Positions 7,776 through 17,897 of a stretch of 64,000 nucleotides of DNA are shown piece by piece. Each line of letters starts with the position of its first letter. Positions within the stretch are counted from its first letter, which is position 1. The stretch is taken from assembly GCF_039536205.1 (NCBI RefSeq), contig NZ_BAAAYL010000001.1, positions 124,001-188,000 of the forward strand. Reading direction: 5' to 3'. The position numbers and the translations under genes are program-made. A model generated the notes under the pieces. It saw nothing but the letters and a program-made list of their open reading frames with translations. It was not told where the DNA came from and did no database searches. The DNA comes from Streptomyces sannanensis (GTDB taxonomy: Bacteria; Actinomycetota; Actinomycetes; Streptomycetales; Streptomycetaceae).

Positions 7776-9779
7776 TCACTCCTCCGTCAGCCTGCCCTGG
7801 GCCAGCAGCCCCGACAACATGGCTGAGAGCGCATCACCGTGCCTGCCCAGGTCGGCCACCGCCTCCCGGAACCGGACGAGTCGGCGGTGGACCTCCCCGA
7901 TCCGCCGCTGCTGCGTCGCCGGCGCGCGCAGGACGCGGAGTCGGCGCACGTCGACGCGAGAGGAAGAGGAGGCACGCGTCCCTGCCCGCTGGTCGTTGCC
8001 TGGCGCGCTCAGACACGCGGCGAGGAAGAACGGGTCGAGCAGCGCAGGGTCGGTCCGCAGCCGGACGGTGTGGGCACCGAGCAGTCGCGGTCCGGCCGTC
8101 TCGACCCAGACGTCGAATCCGCCGGCCGCGGTCACGACCACGACATCGCCGAAGGACGTCAGAACCCCCTGTCCCTCAGCCTCCAACTCGGTGGCCTGCG
8201 CCGCGGCAACCCATGGCTCCTCACCCCGTACGGCCCATGGGGTGATGACGGGCAGAGCATCCTCGGCCTGCTCTCCCTGCTGGATCAGATCGTCAGCGAG
8301 AACCTTGCCGGGCATCACCTCGAGAGCACCGGAACGCTCCAGATCACCTACGAAGATGTAGCTGAAGTCGTCCGGCGCTGCGGCACTCGCCTCGTGTTCG
8401 CGTACTGCCTTGGCCGCATCGTCCATATCCATCAGGGCCCTGTCCCAGCCGGTCCAGGCGCGGCGCAGTTCCACCGGCCCCACGGACCGCTCGGTCACGG
8501 TACGGCGAGAGGGCGTCAGGTCGGTCCCGTCACTAAGCAGTTCCGCGGTCGGCACCCGTGTGACGCCAAGTAGGTCACTGCCACGCAGGGCCGCCACGGT
8601 GCGCTCACGCAGACCGTCCCAGTCGACGGCCATGCCGCGACCGGTGATCGCGGTCGTCCGGCAGTCCGCAGCGTCGACGAAGGTCACCTCATCCGCGGAA
8701 TGTTCACGGGGCGTCGCCAGCAGCCACAGATGCAATCCCACCCCATGCGGCGGCGCGCTCCCGGGCGGCAGCGCGACTACGGCTCGCACGGCTCCGGTGC
8801 GTACCAACCCCGCCCGAATTCGCCGTCCGGCCCGGCGCGAAGCGACACCCGGTGGTAGGACCAGCACTGCTACTCCCCCAGGTTCCAGCACGGACAGACA
8901 GTGCTGCACCCACGCCAGCTCAGGCTCGGTCCGTGGTGGCGTGCCATACGTCCAGCGAGGATCGGTCGCCAGTTCGTCGTGCCCCCAGGAACGCTCGTTG
9001 GACGGTGGATAGCTCAGAACCACGTCTGCGCGAGAGGCGTGCCGCAGGGGGGCATCAAGCAGTGTGTCCCCAGACTGCACGTGACGCTCGCAGCCCGGGA
9101 ACTCCAGAGCCAGTCTGGCTCGGGTCAGGCGAGCCACAGCAACATCGTTGTCGACACCTGCCAGCGCAGGCGGAGGTACCTGCCCCGACCATCGCCGACC
9201 GGACGCAGCCAGGAGCGAACCCATTCCGCACGCAGGGTCCAGCACCCGACGCACCGGCGCAGTGTCGTCACGGAGTTCGGCCGCCAGAGCCACCATGGTG
9301 TCGGCCAGTTGGCGGGGAGTGACGATCAACTGACGTACGTGGACGGCGTGCCAACGATCCAGCAGCACGGCGAAGGCTTCCTTCGACGACTGACGAAGGG
9401 CCAGCCGCACGACCTCGTCCGCCAGCTTCCGGTCGGCAGCGCTGGGTTCCGGGGCTCCGCGCGGCGGGTTCATCGCCGGGATCGCCAGGCGCTCCCCCGC
9501 CGAGGCCAGTAGATGAGCCATCCCGCCCCGGTCACCGAGGTCCTCGATCCGCGGCCAGAGACGGTCCCAGCCACTGGAGGACTCGTCGATCTTGCCGTGT
9601 CGTAGAAGCCAGGATTCCGCATCCGCCAGGGAGAACATGGGGCTGGCGTCAGTGCCGCCGACCGGCTTGGGGAAGTCGCTGTGCCGCCGCCTCCAGTTAC
9701 TCACGGCGGCACGACCGACTCCGGCAAGCCGCGCGATCCCTGCAAGGCTGAGCGTGACCGGTTCATCGTGCTGCTCCAT
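7776..9779 (-). CDS. HsdM-like N6-adenine DNA methylase family protein with N-terminal HTH; altered motif IV
   Basis: About 667 residues from ATG 9779. Residues 9-60 form a helix-turn-helix (GIARLAGVGRAAVSNWRRR). The Rossmann methylase core starts with motif I, DPACGMGSLL, near residue 180. At motif IV, near 253, where family members have (N/D)PP(F/Y), this protein reads LSYPPSNERSWG, so the catalytic Asn is Tyr and the aromatic residue is Ser. The SAM pocket otherwise looks intact, and a long C-terminal part resembles a target-recognition or HsdS-like region with a closing coiled coil. It may be a DNA-binding but methylation-deficient protein. It is convergent with the kinase gene and separated from the nuclease operon, so joint function is only suggested by proximity. 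Confidence 0.7.
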   Translation of the reverse strand: MEQHDEPVTLSLAGIARLAGVGRAAVSNWRRRHSDFPKPVGGTDASPMFSLADAESWLLRHGKIDESSSGWDRLWPRIEDLGDRGGMAHLLASAGERLAIPAMNPPRGAPEPSAADRKLADEVVRLALRQSSKEAFAVLLDRWHAVHVRQLIVTPRQLADTMVALAAELRDDTAPVRRVLDPACGMGSLLAASGRRWSGQVPPPALAGVDNDVAVARLTRARLALEFPGCERHVQSGDTLLDAPLRHASRADVVLSYPPSNERSWGHDELATDPRWTYGTPPRTEPELAWVQHCLSVLEPGGVAVLVLPPGVASRRAGRRIRAGLVRTGAVRAVVALPPGSAPPHGVGLHLWLLATPREHSADEVTFVDAADCRTTAITGRGMAVDWDGLRERTVAALRGSDLLGVTRVPTAELLSDGTDLTPSRRTVTERSVGPVELRRAWTGWDRALMDMDDAAKAVREHEASAAAPDDFSYIFVGDLERSGALEVMPGKVLADDLIQQGEQAEDALPVITPWAVRGEEPWVAAAQATELEAEGQGVLTSFGDVVVVTAAGGFDVWVETAGPRLLGAHTVRLRTDPALLDPFFLAACLSAPGNDQRAGTRASSSSRVDVRRLRVLRAPATQQRRIGEVHRRLVRFREAVADLGRHGDALSAMLSGLLAQGRLTEE

Positions 9780-10106
9780 GGTCTCTCGTTTCAGGGATGG
9801 TCTAGCTGGATATGGCAGGCAACGATGCACCCGAGGCATGGCGCAGCCGGCGACCGAAGCCTACGCGTTGACTCTGTCAATGTACTCAGGCTTAGGGTGC
9901 ACGAGAGCCGAGCCCAGCAGCGAGCCGCACGCACCGCTGTCATTCCCGACGCCATGCCCGCTCCGAAGCATCTGCCCCAGCGGAACGGCAGATGTCTGGA
10001 TTCGGTGGACTTTCCGCCTCGACAGCTCGGAGCAGGCGCTGCTCTCCACTGAATTCGCATGCTTGCACCCCCATCGGCCCCAAGGGACCAGGAGGTCTTT
10101 CCCGAG
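9780..10106. other. Intergenic, no gene seen
   Basis: No reading frame here resembles a known protein. It must contain the promoter of the methylase gene, but no clear hexamers stand out. Confidence 0.5.
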
Positions 10107-10450
10107 GTGACCGACACGACGGTGGAGGAGTGGCGGCCGGCCCATGCCGACCTGACGTGGGCGAACGTGACCGGCCCGGAGTTCTACAGGATCGACTGGG
10201 AGGACCGGGGCATAGTGCCACGAGGGCTGGACGCGGCAACGCTACGGGGCCATTCCCTCGCCGTCCCGGCCATTGTGGAACGTGTGTGGAGCGAGCGACG
10301 GCCGGACTTGGAGAGCAGGCCCGGACGGCTGATGGCGCTGTTCTTGTTCGCGAAGGGCACCGGGCCACACGCGCGCCCCAAGGATCCGCGGCTCGAGCCG
10401 GCCAGGAAGGAAGGCTCTGCACTACGAGGTGTTCGAGGAACTCGGCGGCA
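10107..10450 (+). pseudogene. C-terminal relic of an aminoglycoside/choline-kinase-like phosphotransferase
   Basis: The frame from about 10107 reads EEWRPAHADLTWANVT, then YRIDWEDRG, which matches the catalytic HxDLxxxN and following D of APH-fold kinases, and continues as a helical C-terminal lobe (ALFLFAKGTGPHA). The N-terminal lobe that binds ATP is absent and nothing upstream supplies it. Near 10400 the likely frame changes (ALHYEVFEELGG is in another frame), which indicates a frameshift. No start codon with a good ribosome-binding site precedes it. I read it as a decayed fragment, although a short truncated protein cannot be excluded. Confidence 0.5.
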
Positions 10451-10531
10451 AAGTAGACCGAAGGCGGGCACGCCTGGATGGAGCGGGCCACCTCCGTCGT
10501 CCCACGGCCAGCCGGGCGCGCACTTGTTGAT

Positions 10532-11317
10532 TCAGCCGAGGTTGAATCGGAGCCTCAGCTGGGTGCTGACCAGTTCGTAGCCAGCGAGGTCGGGGGCGCC
10601 GAATGGGTTGGGCAGGACGGTGATGTTGCGGCGGTCGCGGTCGAGGACGTGAGAGACGTACACGATGAAGTACGTCTCGTCCGGCTTCAGGCGAGAAGCG
10701 CGTCGAACCTCGGATTCGCCGAGGATGATCTCGCCGCTGTGGCCGGTGGATGCCTTGACCTCGTAGAGGTAGGTCGCGTCGCCGTCGTGGATGAGGAAGT
10801 CGTAGCCGAGCCGGTCGTCCCCCGGCTGCGCGCCGGCGAGCCCGTGGACTCGCAGGCCGGACTTCCATGAGTCCTGTGGTTCGACCCCGAACTGCTCTTG
10901 CAGCCACGCGGCCACCGCCGCCTCCCCCGCAAGGCCCACGGCCAATGTCCGGTCTTGGTCGCTCGCGGGGACCTGGTACGAACCGCTGTGCGACCTTGCA
11001 CCGGACGACGAGGAGGTGCGTGGCTGCGGAATGCGGGGCGCGAGCGCCGTGGCGGACGTAGCCGAGGTGGCCCGCTGCTTAGGCGTGAGGTCTGCGGCCA
11101 CCTCGCGGGCGAGCGCCGCCAGGTCGTCGGGCCGGGCCGACACGGGCCTGCCGTTCAGCATTACATGGGGGCCGGGTGCGGACCCACCGGGTCCGCACCC
11201 GCCCGTGGCTCCGCCGGTGCTCCCCGCGGGCTCCAGGGGACGTGTCGCGGCCAGTCCGAGGTCCGCGCGCCGGTCCGACAGAGGCATGTCTTGGGGCCAG
11301 TGACCGCGAGCCCTAAG
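10532..11317 (-). pseudogene. C-terminal fragment of a NO VEIN-like giant protein (DUF3883 domain), separated by IS insertion
   Basis: This is the 3' part of the gene whose 5' part is 12997-17549. It encodes a Ser/Pro-rich linker and then a DUF3883 (Protein NO VEIN C-terminal) domain: GLAGEAAVAAWL, then GYDFLIHDGDATYLYEVKAS and TYFIVYVSHVLD. The D...EVK pattern is that of the PD-(D/E)XK fold, so a nuclease-like role is plausible. The IS1380 element ends exactly at 11317/11318. Removing the IS and one CTAAG copy joins this frame to the N-terminal fragment without a stop (ALTAWLRARGHWPQDMP). ATG 11287 could give a 251-residue orphan, but no ribosome-binding site argues for it. Confidence 0.75.
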
Positions 11318-12996
11318 CCTTGATCCACCGACGTGGTCTGAAAGTGGTCTTCTGACTGATCCTGAGCCCGTTTCGGGATGGTCGTTGGGCTTGGGCAGCG
11401 TGTAGCTGCTGGTCTGCCCAGCGTTTCCACGTGTTCGGTTCCGGTTGGGCCCTGGCGGGCGGGGTGGGCAGGGGCGGTTCGTGTCAGCCGGCTGGTCCGT
11501 GGACGGTGTCGAAGAGGTGTGTCCAGGCGTGCTGCCAGGGCCAGTTGTGGGGCAGGTGCAGGGTGATGCGTCGCGCTGAGCGGGCGATCCTGGCGGGGAC
11601 GTGGACCAGGTGGGCGCGGAGGGTGGCGGTGGTGGCCTTGGCGTGGAAGGCGGAGGTCAGTGCGCCGGTGGCCCGCAGCAGGTTGTAGGTCACGGCCCAC
11701 AGGGTGAGCCAGGCCGCGTTGGCGTTGAAGTGTCCGGAGGGCAGGTGGGCCAGGGCTGAGGCCTTGCTGTCCGCGATGACTTGTTCGACAACGGCATGGT
11801 GGCGGTGTTCCCGCTCGGCTTGCAGGGTCTGGGCGGGGTTGTCGGTGATGAACGGGTGGTAGCGCCAGACCGGGAACAGTTCGCCCTGCTCACCCACGAC
11901 GGCGGGCTTGGCCAGGTCACGGACCCGGCGCACGATCAGCCGGGCCGTGACCTGCTCCGCCTTCTTGCGGCTGGCGAACGCGGTGTAGGCGGGTATCTCG
12001 GCGACTTCGGCGTCCGAGATGAGCTCGCCGGTTTCGGGGTCGGGCACGGCGGTGGGATAGGTGATCTGCTGCCATGCCTGGTCGGGGATGCTGTGGACGG
12101 CCCGTTTGATGGAGGGGTTCATGCCGGTGGTGATCGAGAAGTGGGATCCGGCCCGGCGGCAGGCGGCGATCACACCGGCGTTGTAGAACTGCGAGTCCGC
12201 GCGCAGGATGCGCATGCCGGTGCAGCCGGCCTCGGCGGCGGTGGCCAGGGCTTCACTGACGAACTTCGGGGCGCCGCGGGAGTCGGCGGACTTGCCGCGG
12301 CGCATCCGGACCCCGGCGATCACCGGGCGGGAGCGGGGGGTGCAGATCGTGGCGAGCAGGGGGTGCAGGGTGCGGACGCCCTTGAACCGGCCGTACTCGG
12401 CGCCCTGTTTGGCGCGTCCGTAGACCCGCTTGTGGGTGGAGTCGACATCGATGAACGCCTTCTCGCCGGAACCGGGCAGCAATGGGGTGTGCGTGGCCAG
12501 TGCGGCCAGGAATCTGCGGTGCACAGCGTGGAGCTGGAGTGCGTGACCGTGGGTGAACGCGCGCAGGAACGTGCCGAGCGTGGACGGGGCACGGATGCCG
12601 CCAAACAGGGTCGGCATCGCACCGTGCCGCAGGACGTCCAGGTCGTCGATGCTGTCCGCGCCTGCGACCATGCCGGCCACGATGCTGGTGACCTTGGCGT
12701 CCGCTGCGGCACCCGCGCTGTTCTTCGCCCCGGTCAGCTTCACCTTCTCCGCCGCCAGACGGGCAAGCCCGCACCGCTCGGCCAGCCGCATCACCGGGAC
12801 CAGCCCGGCATACGCGACCAGATTCGTGTCGTCGAACGCGGCGGACACCGCCGACGCGGCATGGGAAGATTGCATCTCGCGGGTGTTCTCTTGCTCTGTG
12901 GATGTGGAACCGTAGGAAGTCCCATCATCCCAGCTCAGAGGGCACCCGCGTCTACATGTCCAAGCCCTGAACCGGCTATTGCTCGGTGGATCAAGG
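11318..12996 (-). mobile_element. IS1380-family insertion sequence, intact, 1679 bp
   Basis: The ends are 14-bp perfect inverted repeats, CCTTGATCCACCGA at 11318-11331 and its complement at 12983-12996. Flanking 5-bp direct repeats CTAAG lie at 11313-11317 and 12997-13001. Length, CC...GG ends, 4-5 bp duplication and the single transposase are as expected for IS1380. The host gene is restored in frame by exact removal, so the insertion is recent. Confidence 0.9.
11484..12875 (-). CDS. IS1380-family DDE transposase
   Basis: 463 residues from ATG 12875, starting MQSSHAASAVSAAFDD. Regions typical of the family include FIDVDSTHKRVYGRAKQGAEY, DSQFYNAGVIAACRRAG, and a C-terminal HHAVVEQVIADSKASALAHLPSG followed by NAAWLTLWAVTYNLLR; the first two supply the catalytic aspartates and the last the glutamate region. 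The length fits the family. The ribosome-binding site before ATG 12875 is poor, and the host reading frame enters the IS without a stop and continues in frame into this gene, so a host-transposase fusion protein is also encoded. The enzyme should be functional as no frameshift is seen. Confidence 0.9.
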   Translation of the reverse strand: MQSSHAASAVSAAFDDTNLVAYAGLVPVMRLAERCGLARLAAEKVKLTGAKNSAGAAADAKVTSIVAGMVAGADSIDDLDVLRHGAMPTLFGGIRAPSTLGTFLRAFTHGHALQLHAVHRRFLAALATHTPLLPGSGEKAFIDVDSTHKRVYGRAKQGAEYGRFKGVRTLHPLLATICTPRSRPVIAGVRMRRGKSADSRGAPKFVSEALATAAEAGCTGMRILRADSQFYNAGVIAACRRAGSHFSITTGMNPSIKRAVHSIPDQAWQQITYPTAVPDPETGELISDAEVAEIPAYTAFASRKKAEQVTARLIVRRVRDLAKPAVVGEQGELFPVWRYHPFITDNPAQTLQAEREHRHHAVVEQVIADSKASALAHLPSGHFNANAAWLTLWAVTYNLLRATGALTSAFHAKATTATLRAHLVHVPARIARSARRITLHLPHNWPWQHAWTHLFDTVHGPAG

Positions 12997-15900
12997 CTAA
13001 GCCAAGCGGTCAACGCCTTCACGGACAAGACTTCGAAGTCCAGCAGGCCGTCGCCGTCCAGTTCCCGCAGGATGTCCTGGGCCGGGGGCAGCACCGTGGG
13101 GCGACTTGCGGCATGGAAGTGCTCCCATTCCTCGATTAGTTGCCGCAGCCGCGGTACCTGCTTGTGCACCGCTGTGCTGGATGCCTCGCGTACCTCGGCC
13201 AGCGGCCTCAGCGGGCGTGACGTCGAGGAGGGTGCGGGAAGCTGTTTCATCAGCCAGGCGTCCGCGTGGGCTTGGAGGAGTTCGTCGGAGAGATGCCACA
13301 GCGTCGTGTGCCAGGCCGGGTCCGGCGCCAGTAGGGAGAGGTCGCGCAGCTTCACGTACCCGGCCAGGGACCGTCCGGACCGGTGGACGTCCCTATAGGC
13401 GTCCCTGATCCGCTCGGCGAGCGCGGGACGGTTCCGCTGAAGCCATGCCGCGAAATGCCGTTCATGCCGGTCCCTGTTGTCGATCTCCGGGAGGCCCAGA
13501 GCGCGCCATGCGCGGTTGGCGTCGACAAGAGACACGGATATGGCGCTCAGTTGCCGTTCCCGGTCGTCGTCCTCCAGCAACCGCACGAGCTGTTCCGCGT
13601 TCGGTGCGCCGATCCGGTCGGTGAGCCAGGTGAGGAGGGCGGCGCGGTCGGAGAAGTCCTCGGTGTGTTGCCGCAGTTGCTCCGCGAGGTCGAGATCGAG
13701 GCAGGCGAGGAGGGGGACAAGCCGCGCGCTGCCGGAACGCTGTGACGCCCGCTCGGCGAGGACGGCGTGCAGTTGGTGCGGCCGCAGGTCCAGGACGTCC
13801 GTGAGATCCTCCTCCGGGACGTGGTCGGTCTTCAGGCCGCGTTCCTCCAGTTTGGTTAGCGCCTTCCAGAGCAGGTCTGCGAGGTAGGGTGCGCCGATGA
13901 GGGCAGCCACGGCGGGGGCTGCGGTGCGGAGCACTCGCCAGCCGGTACGCGGCTCGCTGTGCACGACGACCACACGGGGCCGGTCTGGGTGCGGGTGCAG
14001 CAGGGCTCGGTCCGCTCCGTGCTCGGTGAGCCGGTGGCCGGCGATCCAGAGGACGGCCTCGCCGGCCACGGTCACGTCGCAGCGATGCAGTAGGCCGGCC
14101 ACGTCGGCCGCGGCCACGGGCTCCGGACGGGACGCTCTTTCCTCGTCGAACTCCACCAGGGCCGCGACCAGGGTGAGCAGCCAGGATCCCGCGTACTCCG
14201 TCAACGGCACATGCGGTGCGTCACGGACGGGCAATCCGTCGGCCTGGATGTCGTGCGCGGCCTCGCCGCACCGCTGGACGTCGAACGTAGTCCTCCGTTG
14301 GAGGAAAGCGTGGACCCGGCCGCCCAGTGCCCTGTCCCGTACCGGGATCACGGGCACGGGGACCCGGTCCAGAAGAGCTCGGTTCTGGGCCCCATCAAGA
14401 TCCGGGACGAAGACCGTCTCATCCGTCTCCGCCGGGTCCAGCGAGGCGAGGGCACCAGCGCGGGTCACCAGCAGCCGGCGCGGCGCCGCGGGCTGCCCGC
14501 CGTCGGCGGTGCGCATCCCGCCCTCCGCCGGCAGCAGCTGCGCCCACGCCTTCTCGTACTCCCGTCCGATCTCGTGCGCGAGTCTTCCTTCCCTGAGGTG
14601 GACGTTGGCCTGCACCAGGTCCGGCAGGTGGCGGAGCCGGTCGAGCGCGGTGCCGGGATCGTCCCAGGAGCGGATGCCGAGCAGGCCGAGCCGTGCCACG
14701 AGCTTGGCGGACCGCCTGCTGCGCAAGGAAGCCGGCACCACGCTGAGGAACTGGGGCGGGGGCTGCGTGCCGTGCCACCACCAGGCCGTGCCGGCGGTGG
14801 CGAACACGGTCCCCGCCGAGGTGGCGCTCGGGGCGGCCGTCTGCGGGATCCACGGTGCGTGGGTGAGGAAGGCGGACAGCGGAGTGGGCCAGGGCGTCCC
14901 GGCGGGATCGCTGTGGCGTACGAACTGCATCTCCAGTGCGGAGTCGGCCCAGGCGAAGGCGAGGCCGTGCACGATGAGCTCCGCGTAGAGTCTGCGGTCC
15001 TCTTCGCAGAAGGCGGCGTAGTCGTCCTGACCGGGCAGCATGGCCGCGGCACGGGAGCGTGAGTGGTACTCCACGCTGATGTAGCCGACCCTACGCCGGT
15101 TCCGCCAGCGCTCGGCGCTCGTCCGCCACTGCGGCAGCAGATCCGGCCGCTCCGGGGCCCAGAAACGGGAGGGCCGGTTAAGGGTGTCTCCCCTGACACT
15201 GGTGCGGAAGGTCTCGTACCGGGGACGGAGGCCATGAGCGACGTGGTGCCGTTCGAGGAAGCGTCGCATGGCCTCCACGGGGATCGCGTCGCCGCATAGC
15301 TCGTCGGGGCGGACGAGGAGCCGTCCTTCCGTCTGGGTGAGCACGGGAGACAGTTCCCGGACGCGCTCCAGGAATCGGGTCAGGGTGTCGTCGACGGAGG
15401 AGTGCTCGGCGGGCCATCCCGTCCCGAACATGGCACGGCTCGCGTCGATCCAGCCGGCCCGGGTCAGTACGTGGAGATTCCCCAGGACGGGAGCCCTGCG
15501 GCCCTCCGTCTCCAGAGCGTGGGAGACCGCGCAGGCGTAGCGGAGGCAGGCCAAGCGTACGTCGTTGTCCTCGCTGTCCGCGCTCAGTGCGGCTGCGACG
15601 ACCGCGAGCACCCGGTCGGCGCCGTAGTCGTGGACGAGGTTCGCGGTCCTGAGCCACTTGCGGCCCTGGGCTCTGCGCTTGCGGCCCTTGCCGGACCAGG
15701 CGATGCCCTCATGCACGAAGTGCAGGCGGTCGGACAGGCCGTCGGGCAGTGTCGGCAGGGAGCCGCCCTGCGGAGTGTCGCGGTCGAAGAAGACGCCATC
15801 CGCGCCGGCCGGTGCCGTCGTCGAACTGGAAGTAATGACGATCCGCTTGCCGGTCAGGGCCGAGCCGTCAGGGAACGCCTGGGAGAGGTCGTAGTAGAAG

Positions 15901-17549
15901 TCCGCCCACCATCCGGGATCAAAGGTGTCACGTACGGCGGCCTCGGCGAGCCCTTCCGCCCACAACGCGAGGCGCTCTGTGGGGGGTTCGAGGCGCATGC
16001 CCACGCTCCTGGCCAGGGACGCCAGCCACCGCAACCGAGTGGGGTGCAGATGCGGGTCGAGGAGATCCATGACCCCCGTGGCGGCGACGGCGTGCGGGGT
16101 GAAGACCGTGGAGCCGTCCTTCCCTTCCCACAGAAGGGCACGGTGCAGGGAGGTGCGAGCCCCGGGTGTCGTTCCGATCACCGGGATGAACGGCACGTGG
16201 GCGATGCCATTGTCTAGCCGTTGGAAGGCAGACGTCAGCCGCGCCAGTGCCTTGGGCTGCCAGCACATCAGGTCGACGAGCGCGCCACGCGGAATGGATG
16301 CCCGCCCATCCGCCGCGGCGAGCACCGCGCGGGCGCACACCTCAGCCACGGTGTCGAGCAGCAGGCCGTTCCATGGCACCGCCTCGTTGAACGAACGACG
16401 GTTCATCTCCGCGAAGAACGGTGCGTGGACATAGCCGCGGACGGGTGCCGAGATCTGCTCGCCCATCGGCAGGAAGGCGTAGAGCCGCCCGTCCCGCAAG
16501 GGATCGCCAACCGGTACGGCGACCCGTACCTCGGCCTTCTTCTCCCAGGCCATCCAGTCGCGTCGCATCCCGCTCTTCTCGATCGACGCGGCGAGCGCCT
16601 CCCGTGCGCGGTCCGGGGCGGCCTTCCCACAGACGACGATCAGTCGCATCCGCCGACGCAAGGTGATCTGCTGCACCTTCAGGCCACGGGCGTGGTGCAT
16701 CACCTCCACCTGACGGTCATACGTCCTGCGCCGGGTCTCCCCCGCGGCCCGCCACTCCAGCCGGACACGCTCCAGCCGGTCGAGGAACAGCTCGAACGGG
16801 GCGTTGTCGTCCATGAGTTCCCGCACCTGCGCCCCGGCGGCCGAGCGCGCGTCGGCCGACTTCAACGGCAGACGGATGACGGTGACAAAGCCCCGGCGCG
16901 CGAAGCCTTGGACGGTCTTCGGCGGCTCCTCCAGGAAGACTGGCACCTTCAGCGTGAGCAGGTTTTCCTTCAAGTAGTCGGCGAAACCGTCGCGTTCGGG
17001 CGCCACCTCCCGGGCGAGCGCGTCGTAGTCGTCGAGCCGGGCGAACCGGAAGGTGAACCCGTCGAGGAGCCGGGACCCCTCCCTGGCCACGCTGTAGACC
17101 TCGGGCGCGTCGCACAGGTGCAGCACGCTCTTGAAACCGACGCCCTTGTGGCCGATCCCGGCGTCGGCACGCTTGCTGGAAAGGGCGATGCTGCACAGGT
17201 CCTTGAAGTTCTTGCCGCCGAACGGCTTGCCGCGATTGGCCACATAAAGGGTGCCGTGCTCACCCTCGTCCTCGTCCAACCGGATCTCGATGCGTCCGTC
17301 GGTGGCTCTGGCCGGGTGCGCGTCGTGCGCGTTCTGCAACAACTCGATGAGCACCCGGCCCTCGTACTCGGGCGCGATGATCGTTTCGGCCACGGCCTTG
17401 GCCTCGCGGGCCGCATCACGGCCGTCGTCCCAGTCCCGCAGACAGCCGCGCACCTCGACCAACGCCTTCTCGTGCACACGCCTGCGCACAGCGGCCGACC
17501 GGCGCTGCCGCGCACGCTCCGCCGACGGTCGCCAGCCCCCCGCTGCCAT
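12997..17549 (-). pseudogene. N-terminal part of a NO VEIN-like giant protein with GHKL (sacsin/HSP90-like) ATPase, interrupted by IS1380
   Basis: Start ATG 17549 follows GGGGAG at a 7-nt spacing. The first 250 residues carry a GHKL ATPase: VLIELLQNAHDAH (N box), YVANRGKPF (G1) and AGIGHKGVGFKSVLHL (G2), as in sacsin and NO VEIN proteins. A long region without recognised domains follows for about 1250 residues. The gene is cut after ALTAWL by the IS. The intact gene would encode 1777 residues (4553 + 781 nt = 1778 codons including stop), with the C-terminal DUF3883 domain at 10532-11317. NO VEIN-like proteins pair a chaperone-type ATPase with a REase-like end, and bacterial ones occur in defence-rich regions. 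The present locus makes only an N-terminal protein fused to transposase. Confidence 0.8.
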
Positions 17550-17897
17550 ACCGCTGCTCCCCACCCCGTGCGCCTCCCGCCCCACTCTGCCGGTGATCCT
17601 ACTGAGCGCGGAGGAGCCCTGAAGGGCGTTTGACACCGGCGGCCTGTGGCTCCGTAGCATGCACGTTTGATCAAAGCGCTCGTACGCTGCAAGCCGGGTA
17701 ACGGGCAAGCGGATCCCGACGCGGGCCCATTGGGTAGAGCCTTCCGGACTGATCCCGAGAAGCAGGCCCGAACACCGCTCCCACTGCCTGATCATAGGCT
17801 TCTGCAACACCCTTTAGTCGGGCTCTGAGATGGATGAGCGGACTCGATCGCGGGCAACTGGTCGAGCAGTGGATGGCCGTAGCTCCTGGTCGTTGGA
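17550..17897. other. Intergenic, no gene seen
   Basis: About 350 nt between two minus-strand genes. Reading frames extend the giant gene upstream to 17810 but look non-coding before ATG 17549. No terminator was recognised. Confidence 0.5.

Noticed and set aside
11484..17810. A single 2108-residue protein
   Set aside because: It is the interrupted giant gene reading into the IS1380 transposase. Inverted repeats and target duplications define the boundary at 12996, and the gene starts at ATG 17549.
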